The notes: generated by a model from the letters alone, not told the origin. Positions 30,160-41,680 are shown, counted from the stretch's first letter. The stretch: 64,000 nt of DNA from Locusta migratoria (GCA_026315105.1 CM048750.1:263181151-263245150), one strand, 5' to 3'. Program-made: numbers and translations.

Positions 30160-31270
30160 TGACCTCAGCTGCAATCCCAATCTATTAATTATGGAGAGAA
30201 TTAAAATTGTAGCAATTGAGTCTACATCACCGTAATGCTCCGTTAGGTATCCATTACTCACATTTCAAAATGACGTTATAGTACATCGAAAAATGTCGAT
30301 TGAAAGAAAAAATAAAACGTTTTCTGCTGTGGATGTCACTTCAGGGTGTACTTTTGTACTTTCTTTTAAAAATACAGGCTGTTCAGAGGCGTGTCCTTTA
30401 TGGAGATCTGGACATGAAAATGATTGAAAAATCGAAAAAAAGTGCCTCCATCTGAAAGACAAATTTCTCCCGTTTCCAAAAAATGTATAATTTATTTGCT
30501 TTTAGATAGTTATTATAGTGTTAAACGTTCTTTGCACAAATTTCAGCACACTGGCCACACTGATGCTATAGGCACGGATGATCACCATAAACATTGCATG
30601 TCTGCCACAGTCATGGAAACAATAAAGCCATTATATAGGGACCTTCCAGATAACAAAATACTAAGCAAATGTCTACATGACCGTACAGAATATGCTAATG
30701 AGAGTTTCAATAGCTGTGTGTGGTAACGAGTAGTGAAAACAGTGTTTGTTGGATGGACAGTACTCAAAATAGATAGGATGGATGCTGTTATCTGTTTCAA
30801 TGATGGTGTAATTAGCAGGATAAAAGTAATGGACAAATTAGGCATCCATCCAGGAAATAATATGATAGCGGCCAGCGACTAGTTGAAGCTCAAATGGCTG
30901 CGGAATCCACCACTAAAGAGTCCAGAGTAAGGAAAAGACTCCTGAAAAAGTCTGCAGAGGATAAAAAAGCAACTGGCCACAACGTTATGCTACTGGAATG
31001 TTCTGAAAGAGGCATACGGTGATTCAAAATCACTGAACATTCTTTTCTCATTTTCTCGAAAGTATATTTTCAGAACATGAGGTACATAAATCTTCGTAAT
31101 GGTTTAGCTATTAAATAACTGTCAACACTATACGTTCACCAAATTTCTCCCAATTGAAGAGTGGAACAGTATCTTTGCATTATGCCTAACTCCTAGCAGA
31201 AATGATCCATGTTTGTCATTCTATATATAATTTAAAGGTAATTTTAGACATAATAACAATGAAGTGTAAT
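30160..31270. other. AT-rich sequence, nothing recognised
   Basis: Frames at 30265-30845 show no motif I know. No strong repeats seen. Confidence 0.35.
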
Positions 31271-31271
31271 A

Positions 31272-31457
31272 AAAATAAGAATTATATAATTTCAACACTG
31301 TATATTCTTAATTCGTATTAGTTACAGTATATACTTATTTCGACTTAAGTCATCTTCAGGTATTACGCCTGCAATACATAAGTTATTATAACATTTAGTA
31401 CTATGCTGCCTACTTGTTTTAAATAGAGGGAAAAGAAACGATACATACCACATTCTG

Positions 31458-31523
<66 letters not shown>

Positions 31524-31750
31524 AGGAAAAAAATCACGTCACAATAATATCGAAATGTACAGCATAACATAATGTGGCATGTATCATTTCTTTTCCTTCT
31601 ATATAAAACAAGTAGGCAGCATAGTACTAAATGTTATAATAACTTATGTATTGTAGGCGTAACACTTGAAGATGACTTAAGTTGAAATAAGCTTATAGTA
31701 TAACTAATACGAATTAAGAATATACAGTGTTGAAATTATATAATTCTTAT
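31272..31750. mobile_element. Palindromic element around an (AT)n core
   Basis: Arms 31272-31455 and 31575-31750 are inverted copies (ATTATATAATTTCAACACTG with its complement near 31722; GGCAGCATAGTACTAAATG with its complement near 31392). The centre contains (AT)n at 31460-31519. Each arm carries CTGAAGATGACTTAAG or CTTGAAGATGACTTAAG followed by a GAAA, a weak version of the hammerhead-like motif (31332-31359 minus, 31664-31695 plus). Confidence 0.82.
31460..31519. repeat. (AT)n microsatellite
   Basis: 60 bp of uninterrupted TA dinucleotides near the centre of a palindromic element, where self-pairing may promote expansion. Confidence 0.97.
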
Positions 31751-32098
31751 TATTAAAATGTCGATGTACGACGTCACTAACACTGTGGGCCCTGCAGATA
31801 ACAACAAGAAGTGTAATAAGTTTTTTTTCTATTTCCTCAGATATACGCCAAACTATGAAACAAGAGGCATAATGTGTTCCTACGAATGTTGACAATAGCC
31901 TGACACTGTCTAAATCGTATTAGACTGACGATGAACCAGAGAATTGTTCCAGAATGCGCACGTGTATTATAAAAACATCTATCAGGCAAAATATTGTAAT
32001 TCTTAAACTATAACAGATATTTAAATAACAGCTTGACTAAAATTCATTCAGTGTTTGTACAAAATCGCAACTTACTTCGCATTTTAGATCAAGAATAT

Positions 32099-33242
32099 GT
32101 AGTGGGACACGGCCGGTAGGTTCAAAAGTAAAGTTCTTCAGTATGATCGTGTTGGACTTCGATCCTGGCCCTTCCACTACACTCGAATTGTAACTGAAAC
32201 TTCACTGTTCAATTATAGAAAAAAAATCTTTAAATGTTTATTTCTAGGTCCTTGGCAAGATAAGGGAAAATGAAACTGTTCCTAAAACAAAATACTTCAA
32301 AGCTCAAAATTTGGTATATAGTTCTTGCTGAAATTTCGTCATATGTTCTGTAAACCACAGATATTGTTCGTTGAAACTGTTGACAAATATATTACTTTGT
32401 AAAATACGAACTCACTGTCTTTTAATCAATAAAATTATAGCCGGCGCGGTGGCCGAGGTGACTGAGGCGCTCCAGTCACGGTCAGCACGGCCACTACGGT
32501 CGGGGGTTCGAATCCCCCCTCGGGCATGGATATTTGTGCCGTCCTAGTTCGTAAGTAGTTCATAAGTAGTTTGTAAGTTTAGGGACTGATGACCCATAAG
32601 TCCCATAAGCTTAACAAACATCTGAACATCTGAATAAAATTATAGCTAAGTCCCTAAACTTCTCTAAAGTCCAAAAAAACTCTGTAAATAACTTCGTAAT
32701 ATAGTTTCAGCACAATATGTAAATGCTCGTTCTTCTAAACAGCTGAAATAACTGTTCTCTAAACACTGACACTTGAAGTAAAATTTAACGTTTTATTTTT
32801 TTAAGTCACAAATCCATATATAACAGAAAGTTTGATCTCTCTCCTAAGGACTCAACATAAAAATTCAGTGTTTTACTGAACTTACAACAACTTATGACAA
32901 TACATTTATTTCATTTGTTTTACTTATTTCATTGTGACGGTTGGCAACGGTTGGCCGGTCAGGCTGGCAAACAGGATCTTCTCTGGCTGTGCGACTGTCG
33001 ACCTGCGACGATTGGTGGCCAGTTATGTCATCCTTGGCTTCCGCAGAGAAGACGCTGTTCTCGTAGATTGTCACCGCACACGAAACATAGGAAACAACAC
33101 ACATTTCTTTAAAAAAATCATAACACAAAAATTATTATATTACAAATTATTAACAAAATAAAAAACATATTCTTACCTGCAAAAATGAGCTGATGTAAGG
33201 TAGTAGCGGTAATAATATTTCGTCCCACTACAAGTACTATGC
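32099..33242 (-). mobile_element. LTR-like element of the TGTAGTGGG family
   Basis: On the minus strand it starts TGTAGTGGGACG and ends GTCCCACTACA, so the two ends are inverted copies over about 10 bp. Internal CCTATGTTTCGTGTGCGG resembles the other members. No clear target duplication (flanks GAATA and AGTAC). A family-A SINE lies inside. Could be a solo LTR or a short-TIR DNA element. Confidence 0.5.
32441..32632 (+). mobile_element. SINE family A with small internal deletion
   Basis: Flanked by a 13-bp perfect duplication AATAAAATTATAG (32428-32440 and 32633-32645). About 13 bp of the usual CCCCGTAGTTAAG segment is missing. Confidence 0.94.
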
Positions 33243-33650
33243 ACCAAAAGCAAGGTATTAAAATGCAGCACGTTCTCTTCTAGGTCCCCTTAAATGATGT
33301 AGAGAACGGGTAGCCAAGTAACCTCCACACAAGCTATTTTCCTGAAGACAAGTGCTTCGCCGCCGTACTCTCTTACGTCGCGCGCGGTCTTTGCGAGCCG
33401 AGAAGAGCTGTTTGGTAGTGCCGGTCACGTAGCGCCCATATGAGAAGACACGTCACACGGCCAGTGACACACGAAATTCCTGGCGCCAGCCCGCGCTCCA
33501 GAAAACTGTCACGCACGCGCTCTGCACGCTCCGCGAGTCCCAAACGGCCGGCATAACCCTGACCTCCAGGGAGTGCCCCGTGCACCTCCGACAAGTGCTG
33601 CCTCTGCAGGCTGCATGCGCACTCAGCCACCATACTCACCACCTTTTACA
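33243..33650. other. GC-rich flank, no gene recognised
   Basis: High CpG content; frame 33373-33642 (minus) has no recognised domain. Confidence 0.35.
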
Positions 33651-33830
33651 TTCATTTTGTCGTGGCGTCGCTACTCCCCACAACAGCGGCGGTCAAAATT
33701 CGTCGCCGCGCAACTTCAAGAAGAGTACTTCGGCCGTCGGGGGCGCCCTCAGTCTCGTTACCGAATGCCGAACAGTTGCAACACCGGACATTTGCCACAC
33801 CTCACCTTTCGCCAGGTAGTTTGAGTAGTA
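33651..33830 (+). mobile_element. LTR-like fragment related to 42505-42920
   Basis: TGTCGTGGCGTCG, CCACAACAGCGGCGGTC, CCGCGCAACTTCAAGAAGA and GTACTTCGGC have direct counterparts at 42507-42605. Truncated on the right before the large palindrome. Confidence 0.55.
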
Positions 33831-33889
33831 GACTTGCCCATAATAGTTCGCGATCGGAAGCGCTCACTTTAGTTCGCGGCTCTGCCGCG

Positions 33890-36035
33890 AACTAGTTCGT
33901 TCTTTTAGTTCGTCCGCTCCCAGTGACGGCTGAGCGGCGTGGTCTGCGCGTGCAGATGGATAAGGAAGTTCCCCCACCTAGCTGCTTCACGCGCTTGCTG
34001 TTTGAGCCGCTAACGATATCACGCAAACCAAAACAAACAGTTTGTGGATAATTTCTCGCGTTTAACTTTAGAGTTATCTCTATATCCCGGCATTATGGAA
34101 CTTATTAGTCAGATATTGCAGAGTGCAGAACACTTCAAAATAGAAATTTTGTAGCACTGAATGATATAATCTAGCAGGAAGACGCTCACCTCGAAATGAT
34201 TCATCAGCAGAAGCCAAACACGTGATTTTTAATTCTGCTACGCGCCCTCTCGCTATAGCCGGTCGGTCTTCGGAAAAGAATCCCAGGAACTATGAAGCGA
34301 GATAAGTTTGGCATACTCGTCCGCTGCTCCTAGTTCGTCCGCTGCTTCTAGTCGCGTCCGCTCTTTTTGGCTTTTGCTACCGCTACTAAAAGAGCTCTTT
34401 TTAAGGAGAGGTTTTTTATATAATGAATCAGTGTTGCCAAAGTGTGTGCTATTACCCGTATTTTTGGGCAATTTGACATCAAATACTTAGGCAAATAAAC
34501 CAGTTATTTACACGAATGGGTGATACAATGGTATTCAACTACTTTGCATACAGAGTACTCGTAGTACTTTATTTTTAAAGTAGTTTTCTTGTGGCAGTGA
34601 ACTATGAAACTACAGGTGAGCTGCATCTCAGCACGAAATAAAGGTAACTGGCAGAAGGGTATCACGCGATTCTGCGCGCTCTCGCGTCAGTCTTCGGAAA
34701 AGGAGTGGAAGAACTAAGAGGCGAGGGATATGCGAACTAGTTCGCCTGTGGGACCGCTCTTCCGAACTAGTTCGTTCGCGAACTACACAAGACTATTGAG
34801 TAGCGGCAAAAAACGCCCATCTCCGTACTCCTGCAGCCGTCTCCACATCTTACTTGATATGAAACCTTTTTCTTCGACATCTTGCCGTAATTTGCAGCAT
34901 CTTTTCAATAATAAATATTTGTAATTACTGCTACCAGTCACTTTATTTCAATATGCTTAATCTAACATAAAACTACGCGTTTCGAGCATGTTCTGCTCAT
35001 CATCAGGCGTTGATTACATACAGAAATCATTAAAATATTTCATATATTCTAATCTAAAGTTCGACTGTTGTTGTTGTTTGTTGAAGGTTGTATTTGGGGG
35101 TAGTTGTGTGCAGTTCGCGAACTAACTAGTTCGGAAGAGCGCAACCACAGGCGTACTACGCGAACTAATTCACAGATCCCTCGCCTTTTAGTTCGTCGGC
35201 TCCTTTTGCGAAGACGACGGGGAACAGCGAGAGGACGCGAGAGCGCGCAGAATCGCGTAATTCCCTTCTGCCAATTACCTTCATTTCGAGCTGAAATGCA
35301 GCTCAGCTGCAGTTTCTTAGTTCACTGGCACAAGAAATCCATTTTAATAATAAAGTACTATGAATACTCTGTATGCAAAGTAATTGAATACCATTATATC
35401 ACCCACTCGTGTAAATAACTGGTTTATTTGTCTAAGTATTCGATGTCAAATTGCCCAAAAATACGGGTAATAGCACACGCTTTGGCAACACTGATTCATT
35501 ATATGAAAAAGCTGTCACAAAAAAAGAAAGAGCTCTTTTAGTAGCGGTAGCAAAAGCGAAAAAGAGCGGACGAACTAAAATATGTGCGATCGGTTGCGAA
35601 CTATTATGCAAAACGTATCTCGCTTCTTAGTTCCTTGGATTCTTTTTCGAAGACCGTCGGGCAACAGAGAGAGGGCGCGTAGCAGAATTAAAAATCAGGC
35701 GTTTGCCTCCTGCTGATGAGAGCCATTTCGAGGTTAGCGTCTGCCTGCTAGATTACATAGTTCAGTGCTACAAAATTTCTGCTTTGAAGTGTTCTGCACT
35801 CTGCAATATCTGACTAATAAATTCCATAATGCCAAGATATAGAGATAACTCTAAACTTAAACGCGAGAAATTATCCACAAACTGTTTCTTTTGGTTTGCG
35901 TGATATCGTCAGCGGCTCAAGCAGCAAGCGCATGAAGCAGCTAGGTGGAGAAACTTCCTCCTCCACCTGCACGCGCAGACCACGCCGCTCAGCCGTCACT
36001 GGGAGCGGACGAACTAAAAGAGCAAACTAGTTCGA
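33890..36035. mobile_element. Large palindromic (foldback-like) element, ~0.9-kb arms
   Basis: Left arm 33890-34795 and right arm 35107-36035 are inverted copies over their full length with high similarity. Paired blocks include CCAGTGACGGCTGAGCGGCG (33919 and complement near 35985), ATTTCTCGCGTTTAA (34049, complement near 35861), AGTGTTGCCAAAG (34430) and TATTTTTGGGCAATTTGACA (34459, complement near 35440). Arm ends carry GAACTAGTTCG motifs. Each arm seems to contain two diverged halves (CTTCGGAAAAG at 34268 and 34693). The spacer, about 310 bp, has no transposase but carries a hammerhead-like motif. Confidence 0.9.
34973..35006 (-). ncRNA. Hammerhead-core-like motif in palindrome spacer
   Basis: Minus strand: CTGATGA, hairpin GAGCA/TGCTC with loop GAACA (one extra T before the stem), GAAA, palindrome ACGCGT, then A. 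CUGAUGA and GAAA are the invariant hammerhead core boxes. Stem I pairing is weak (AACGC with GTTTT). Confidence 0.42.
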
Positions 36036-36276
36036 GGTACAGTAGCGTCGTTCCACATTTAGTGATTGCGATAAGAAACAGTCCAACGCTACGGGAGGAA
36101 TACGAAAGAAACGATGTAAAATGAATGCCAATGTTGGCTAATTATATAATTTTGATCATTGCATTTGTGCCTACTTTAATTACTGCAACTAAAAGTCCAA
36201 AAATCAATGAGGAAAGAAAAACGCCACACACCATATTAATTTACTCTCTAAAATCCGATATCCATTAAAGCTGACA

Positions 36277-37703
36277 TCTCTATATATAAAAATGAATGTT
36301 TGTCTGTATGTCCTCTATAAACTCGAAAACGGCTGGAGCGATTTGGATGACATCATTATACAATACTCGGGTTAGCCCAGAGAGTGTACCTGTGAAGTTT
36401 CGTAGCGATCGGATCAAGATTTTTATTGATTTGAAGATATTTGTCTTAGGGGCTTAATGCGACAGTGTGTGCAACATACGGATCGTGCGGGTTTCGTATC
36501 CTCCATGTGTCAAGTATCCTGATGATCATAACGAAATAATCGCTTTACGGGGACCATTATTTTACTGATCGGACAGGAATAAACGCAAGTACCTGTCACC
36601 CAACCAAACACTTTTTTCCCTTCCATGGCATTGTAAAGCATGTCAGAGCAGAGTGTCCGTATGTTTGTATGTACGTATTGCATACAAATCTACAGTTTTG
36701 TTACAGTCTCTATGAAATTTTGTACACGTAAGCTTCAATCCATGAGGACGGTCGCAGTAAGTGTAAGAATCACGTACAACAAAGAGTTCACGAGGTATGA
36801 CGTTATAAACAATGAGATGCGCAAAAACTTGCTGCATTTAGAGACAATGCTGCACATTTTCTCCTAAACCACTGGAACGATCGATTTCAACCAAAATTTG
36901 CTAAACACATTCCTTACCCTGAGGTAACAATTGCTGAAGGGTTAAGAATCACATACGACGCTTGGTTCAGAAGTTATGACGTCATAAACAATATAGTTGC
37001 AATAAACTGCCATATAATGTGGCGAGACTTTTCAAATACACAATATTTCAGACCTTTATTAAACTTTTTCTCTCTGACAACCGCATCAAAATAATGAAAG
37101 GAAAAAACTGTCTCGCTTACTACTTTTCCGCTGTTCATGGAGCAAAACTACGGCATTCGGTTTGACGTTACAATTTATAATTTCTACCCTACAATTGTAG
37201 GCGTAGGAAATTTTACAGACAGTATACACACATACAGCTGAATGTACCTGCTAAATTGTATCACAGTAGGACACGTGGTTCATGAGATACGAGCACATAG
37301 ACAGTAACGTTCATTGAAACCGCCCCATCACACACCAAGTTTTAATCTATTACTTCTTTACTACTAATTGTAATCCCAAGACATTTTACAGACACACAGC
37401 ACATATACAATTCAATATATACCTGAAAAATTATACAATTGTACAACATATAACTCAATAAATATGAGATTGTACGATGTTTATACGGAATATGCATTTT
37501 GATTACTATCTTTTTTTGTTTGGATACAATTTTGTGCATTACGCAAGATAACTTTATTTCTTAAAATATTCTCCCATGAATATAACACGCTTTTGGAGGA
37601 AAAAAGAGATTGACAGAGAGAGAGACAGAAGGCTTACGAGAAGTACTAACTCAAGGCTGAAGTAAATAAATAAATACCCGGGCAACGCCGGGTTTTCAGC
37701 TAG
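36277..37703 (+). mobile_element. Non-autonomous Helitron
   Basis: Starts TCTCTATATATAAAAATG after an A, ends in a hairpin ACCCGG-gcaacg-CCGGGT (37676-37693) followed by TTTTCAG and CTAG (37700-37703) and then T: the 5'-TC, 3' hairpin, CTRR end and A/T insertion site of Helitrons. No Rep/helicase coding. The interior shares segments with the Helitron at 57.6-59.4 kb. Confidence 0.88.
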
Positions 37704-37879
37704 TACAATTACAAACTATTTGAAATAAAAACTGAATTAATATAGAATTCTAGGCTTGTAACGTACACTGTCGTTCTACACTGTTTAGCTCTGGTATCTA
37801 CAGAGTCGCAGAGAAAGCATCCTAGTTTTATAATGGAAAAGCTATAATTTCTATGATCTGCACTGCAACAGGCAAAAGA

Positions 37880-38620
37880 AACACAACTTAAGAAAATCGT
37901 AACGCGATGTGCGTACTAGCTCACAACGGAAACGGAAGTAGTTCCTGTGAATTAGTATAAGCAGAGATTAAACTCGAATACATTAATAACTGGCTCCGTT
38001 TACCGACCCAGAGACTAAGATGATGCAGCTGCTGAACAGTTCAAAGAAATCATGCCTCATCACATATAGGTACACTACTCATACAATTATAGTTGGTAGT
38101 GACTTAAATCTACATTTGTATGTTGACAAAAATACATGTTGAGACACAGTGGTAGATGCATCTTTCGAAATTGTTCTAAATGCTTAAAAAAATAGTTTCA
38201 ATATACGACGGATACAGGAATTAGTGAACACAAAGCTGGCCGCGTGGATGTAGCCGAGTGGTCTCGAGCGCCACGTTACGGTCCGCGCGGCCTCTCGCGT
38301 CGGAGGTTCGAATCCTCCGTCGGGTATGGATGTGTGCGTTGTCCTTAGGTTAGTTTAACTAAGTTTGAGTAGTTTGTAAGGCTAGGGACTGATGACCAAC
38401 GTAGTTTGGTCCCGTAGGATTACAAAAATTTCAACATTTTTTAAAACAAAGTTGTAGCGAGAGTCCATTCCGTAACTAAAACTAAACGTTAAATAAATAT
38501 ATTTAAAAAAAAGGACATAAAAATTGGGTTGGCATCTTCCTAGGAGACAGTCTCCATTTCTTCTAAGCTAAGTGTGTAACTGAAGACATAAATGCCTTAC
38601 ATTCGAAGAAATAATACTGC
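37880..38620 (+). pseudogene. CR1-like LINE endonuclease fragment, split by a SINE
   Basis: Decayed codons YINNWLRLP, IIVGSDLNLHLY (for IIGGDFNLP), then TGISEHKA, interrupted at 38237 by a SINE and resuming with VVARVHSVTKTKR. Multiple stops. Probably the same LINE copy as the fragment at 39785-40207. Confidence 0.65.
38238..38445 (+). mobile_element. SINE family C
   Basis: GGCCGCGTGGATGTAGCCGA head, box B GGTTCGAATCCTCCG, tail CCGTAGGATTACAAAAATTT. Flanks ACAAAGCT and ACAAAGTT suggest an 8-bp duplication with one change. It sits in LINE codons for S-E-H-K-A. Confidence 0.88.
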
Positions 38621-39019
38621 AAACACAGCAGGAACAACATTTCTTTTCACGGGCTTCCTAAGTCTACATGTTTGGTGTAGATTTCTGCAAGTTGTCTGCT
38701 GCAGCTCGGAAATGTTCGTTGCATAAAAAAACGAGAACATGTTTTTAAACATTCTTTTCCTTTTCTTCCAGTTTAAATCATTATTCTCTCCTGCCTAACT
38801 TATCGTCTTCTAGAAGAAAACGATTGCCATCTCCCTTTTAATAGGTCTTCATGAAGATCAATTTCATAAAACCTACGCTTCTGTTGGTTCCTCCGCCCTT
38901 GACTCTGTCGACGACGCACGCCCCCTCTCCATAGATTGTGATTCAGACATCACTGTAACCTTCATTATGTAGATTTCCCTTCTCATGCACTATATCTCGG
39001 ATAACTGTGTAGTGTATAG

Positions 39020-39621
39020 TCATCGCCATACTGGCGTATCACCCGGCGTGATGGTATGGGGTGCCATTGGTTACACGTCTCGGTTACCTCTTGTCCGCCG
39101 TTGAACAATGGCCGTTACATTCAGATGTGTTACGACCCGCGGCTCTACCTTTCATTCGATCCCTGTGAAACCCTACATTTCAGAAGGATAATGCACGACC
39201 GCATGTTGCAGGTCCTGTACGGGCCTTCTTGGATATGGAAAATGTCCGACTGCTGCCCTGGCCAGCACATTCTTCGGATCTCTCACCAATTGAAAACGTC
39301 TGGTCAATGGTGGCCGAGCAACTGGGTCGTCACAATACGCCAGGGACTACTCTTGATGAACTGTGGTATCGTGTTGAAGCTGCATGGGCATCTGTACCTG
39401 TACACACCATCCAAACTCTATTTGACTCAATGCCCAGGCATATCAAGGCCGTTAATGCGGCCAGAGGCGGTTGTTCTGGGTACTGATTTCTCAGGATCTA
39501 TGCACCCAAATTGCGTGAAAATGAAATCACATGTCAGTTCTAGTATAATATATTTGTCCAATGAATACCCGTTCATCATCTGCATTTCATCTTGGTGCAG
39601 CAATTTTAATGGCCAGTAGTG
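39020..39621 (+). pseudogene. Tc1-like transposon, C-terminal half
   Basis: Contains GVMVWGAIG-type codons near 39046, then DMENVRLLPWPAHSSDLSPI with ENVWSMVAEQL (third catalytic Glu in PIEN), and FDSMPRHIKAV. Ends in the terminal repeat ATTTTAATGGCCAGTAGTG followed by TA (39622-39623). The 5' half is missing and a frameshift divides the rest. Same family as 43297-44662. Confidence 0.85.
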
Positions 39622-39639
39622 TAGTACGAGAAGTTTGTA

Positions 39640-39784
39640 CCTGCACAATCGCATTAAAGTATTGATTTCTTCTGCCAATATATACTCTGTGGACTAATAA
39701 GTTTTATTAGATGCAGACTTTTTCCTAATCCTTGCTAGCCGCGGCCCACCTGAAGTACATATTTGTGGACAAAATTGAAATACA
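39640..39784 (+). repeat. Fragment matching 3' part of the 42.5-kb LTR-like repeat
   Basis: GTATTGATTTCTTCTGCCAA and GCCGCGGCCCACCTGA correspond to TATTGATTTCTCCTGTCAA and GCCCCGGCCCACGTCA at 42845-42924. Confidence 0.55.
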
Positions 39785-40207
39785 TTGTTCATAAATGGTT
39801 AGAGAAATATGTGCCTGTAAAGTCTATTAAGGATGGAAAAGGTCCACCGTGATATAATAATAAAATTAGGAATCTAATGAGAAAGCAAAGACTGTTGCAC
39901 TCTCGGTTCAAAAATGAACATGCAATCGACGACAGGCAAAAGTTAGTAGAGATTCGTGCGTCTATAAAAAGCTGGATTTGCGCAGCATACAATAATTACC
40001 ACAGCCATACCTTAGCAAAAGATCTTTCCGAGAACCCGAAAAATTCTGGTCCTATGTAAAATCGATAAGAGGGTCACAAGCCCATTACCCAGTCACTCGT
40101 TGATCATTTCTGGGCAGTAATAGAAGAAAGCAAACGGAAAGCTGAAGTTCTAAATTTAACCTTTAAGAAATCTTTCACGCAGGAGGACCGCACAAATGTA
40201 CCGTCAT
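39785..40207 (+). pseudogene. CR1-like LINE fragment (endonuclease-RT linker)
   Basis: Codons KYVPVKSIKDGKGPPWYNNK, LLHSRFKNEHAIDDRQK, ENPK-FWSYVKS and KAEVLNLTFKKSFTQEDRT match the linker before the RT in the main LINE. Frameshift near FWSYV. Ends abruptly where Gypsy sequence begins. Confidence 0.82.
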
Positions 40208-40360
40208 TAGGACAGTCTCGCTTCTTTTCTAAGATCGATTTAGCAGAGGCATATTTATAGATTCCGCCAAAAGAGTTTTTCGTCATTAATACTCACATGG
40301 GCCTTTGTCAATTTCAACGCCAAACCTTTGGCAGTTGTACCGCCCCCGCTACTTTTCAGC

Positions 40361-40361
<1 letters not shown>

Positions 40362-40413
<52 letters not shown>
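40362..40413. repeat. 52-bp poly-T inside Gypsy RT
   Basis: Uninterrupted T run replacing the codons between TFQR and the YLDD region. Confidence 0.97.
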
Positions 40414-40417
<4 letters not shown>

Positions 40418-40654
40418 CCTCACAGTTTCTGTACCATGCTGCTCGAACTATTTAGATGATATTGTGGTCTCAAGGCGCACAGTTGAAGAACATTTATCAA
40501 ACCTGGGGTGCCTTTTCAAAGTGTTGACTGCAGCGGGTCTACGTTGTAATAGAGCAAAGAGTTCATTTTCTGAGACTGAAATAAGTACCTAGGCTATGTT
40601 ATTAATGCCCAAGGAATCCATCCTTTACAGTAACATCTTCGAGCAATCAAAGAT

Positions 40655-41197
40655 TTGCCTCCTCCTAGGAATGTGCACGAATTGCAAGCAGTAATGGGAA
40701 AGCTTAACTATTATTTCAGATTTATTCCGAATACCTCTCAGATTGCAGCTCCACTGCATCGCTTACGTAGGAAGAATGTTCCTTTTGTATGGTCTAAAGA
40801 TTGCCAGGTTGCCTTTGACAAATTAAAGTCTGCACTACTCAGTGATGTATGTTTGATTCCCTTTCACCCACAAAAGCCTGTAATGCTAGCAGTGGATGCC
40901 TCGTCGTACGGTCTGGGTGTAGTAATGTCATATCGTATTGGATCTCACGATCGTCCTATTGCCTTTGCAACCACGCTACTGACTCCCACGCAGCAGAATT
41001 ACTGTCAGATAGAAAAGGAGGCCTTAGCAATCATTTACGGCGTCACAAAGTTTCATCATTATCTCTATGGTAGAAAATTCTGTTTTCTGACTGGCCACAA
41101 GCCTCTCACGTCGTTGTTCTCACCCACAAAGCCAATTCCGCCACGAACGGCACATAAGCTTCAGAGATGGTCCTTGATACTGTCTAATTATCGTTAA
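40655..41197 (+). pseudogene. Longest open Gypsy segment: RT connection and RNase H
   Basis: 181 codons starting MPPPRNVHELQAVMG, with NYYFRFIPNTSQIAAPLHRL, AVDASSYGLG (RNase H first Asp), EKEAL (Glu) and the TGHKPL motif where other Gypsy elements have TDHKPL, i.e. the RNase H Asp is Gly here. Ends at TAA in place of the Tyr codon usual in NYRYEI. Confidence 0.88.
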
Positions 41198-41424
41198 GAG
41201 ATTTTGTACCGACCTGCCACTAAACATGTCAATGCGGACACACTTTCCCGACTTCCGGTTGCCCAGGATGTGTCATTTACTTGTTTAGAAATGGCATGTT
41301 GTCAGATAGACTCCAGAGATGCTTCCGCTGTCGCAGACTTCCCTTTGAACTCTCGTCGGGTTGCACAGGAAACAGCTGCGGATGCGGACTTAAGTGTGGT
41401 AGCATCAAGGACATTAGGGTATTG

Positions 41425-41569
41425 TGTTTCTGCTGTCCCACTGGCTGGTGACCTCAGACTCTGTACCTGCACAGGCGTGCATCCTATTTTCCTGTGTCGG
41501 TCTCTCTCTACTCTGCCACCGACACCTAGGACAACCGGCCAGGACAACCGGCGGCAACGAGACACAAAA
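41425..41569 (+). mobile_element. 3' part of LTR joined to Gypsy pol
   Basis: TTTCTGCTGTCCCACTGGCT through CCACCGACACCTA to GAGACACAAAA matches the last third of the solo LTRs at 25677-26142 and 50870-51343. This links those LTRs to the Gypsy pol sequence, although a deletion junction means the link is indirect. Confidence 0.75.
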
Positions 41570-41602
41570 CACGTAAGCACCAATAATTAAAAGAGTTGCA
41601 AC

Positions 41603-41680
41603 ATCTGTCGGTGTAACTCAGGTGGTAGTGTTCTGGCCTCATAACCGTGGAGTCGGGGCTCGAATCCGCCCTGTGACAGT
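41603..41680 (+). other. tRNA-like sequence with CAT in the anticodon position
   Basis: TGTAACTCAGGTGGTAGTG (box A like), CTGGCCTCATAACCGTGG (possible anticodon loop with CAT), GGGGCTCGAATCCG (box B). Probably tRNA-derived repeat, not functional. Confidence 0.5.

Larger units (their letters stand above)
40208..41424 (+). pseudogene. Gypsy-type LTR retrotransposon pol fragment (RT-RNase H)
   Basis: RT codons FFSKIDLAEAYL, QRQTFGSCTAPATFQR, YLDDIVVSRR (catalytic YLDD), GLRCNRAKSSFSETEI, then RNase H: AVDASSYGLG, YCQIEKEALAI, FHHYLYGRKF, TGHKPLTSLF, and the tether RPATKHVNADTLSRLPV. Breaks: stop after EAYL, a 52-T run inside the RT (40362-40413), a stop at about 40632 and TAA at 41195-41197. 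Integrase is missing; sequence passes directly into LTR-like DNA at about 41425. Confidence 0.9.

Noticed and set aside
39056..39619. 187-codon plus frame as an independent gene
   Set aside because: It is an out-of-frame reading through the Tc1-like transposase relic; the real frame carries the PIENVW motif.
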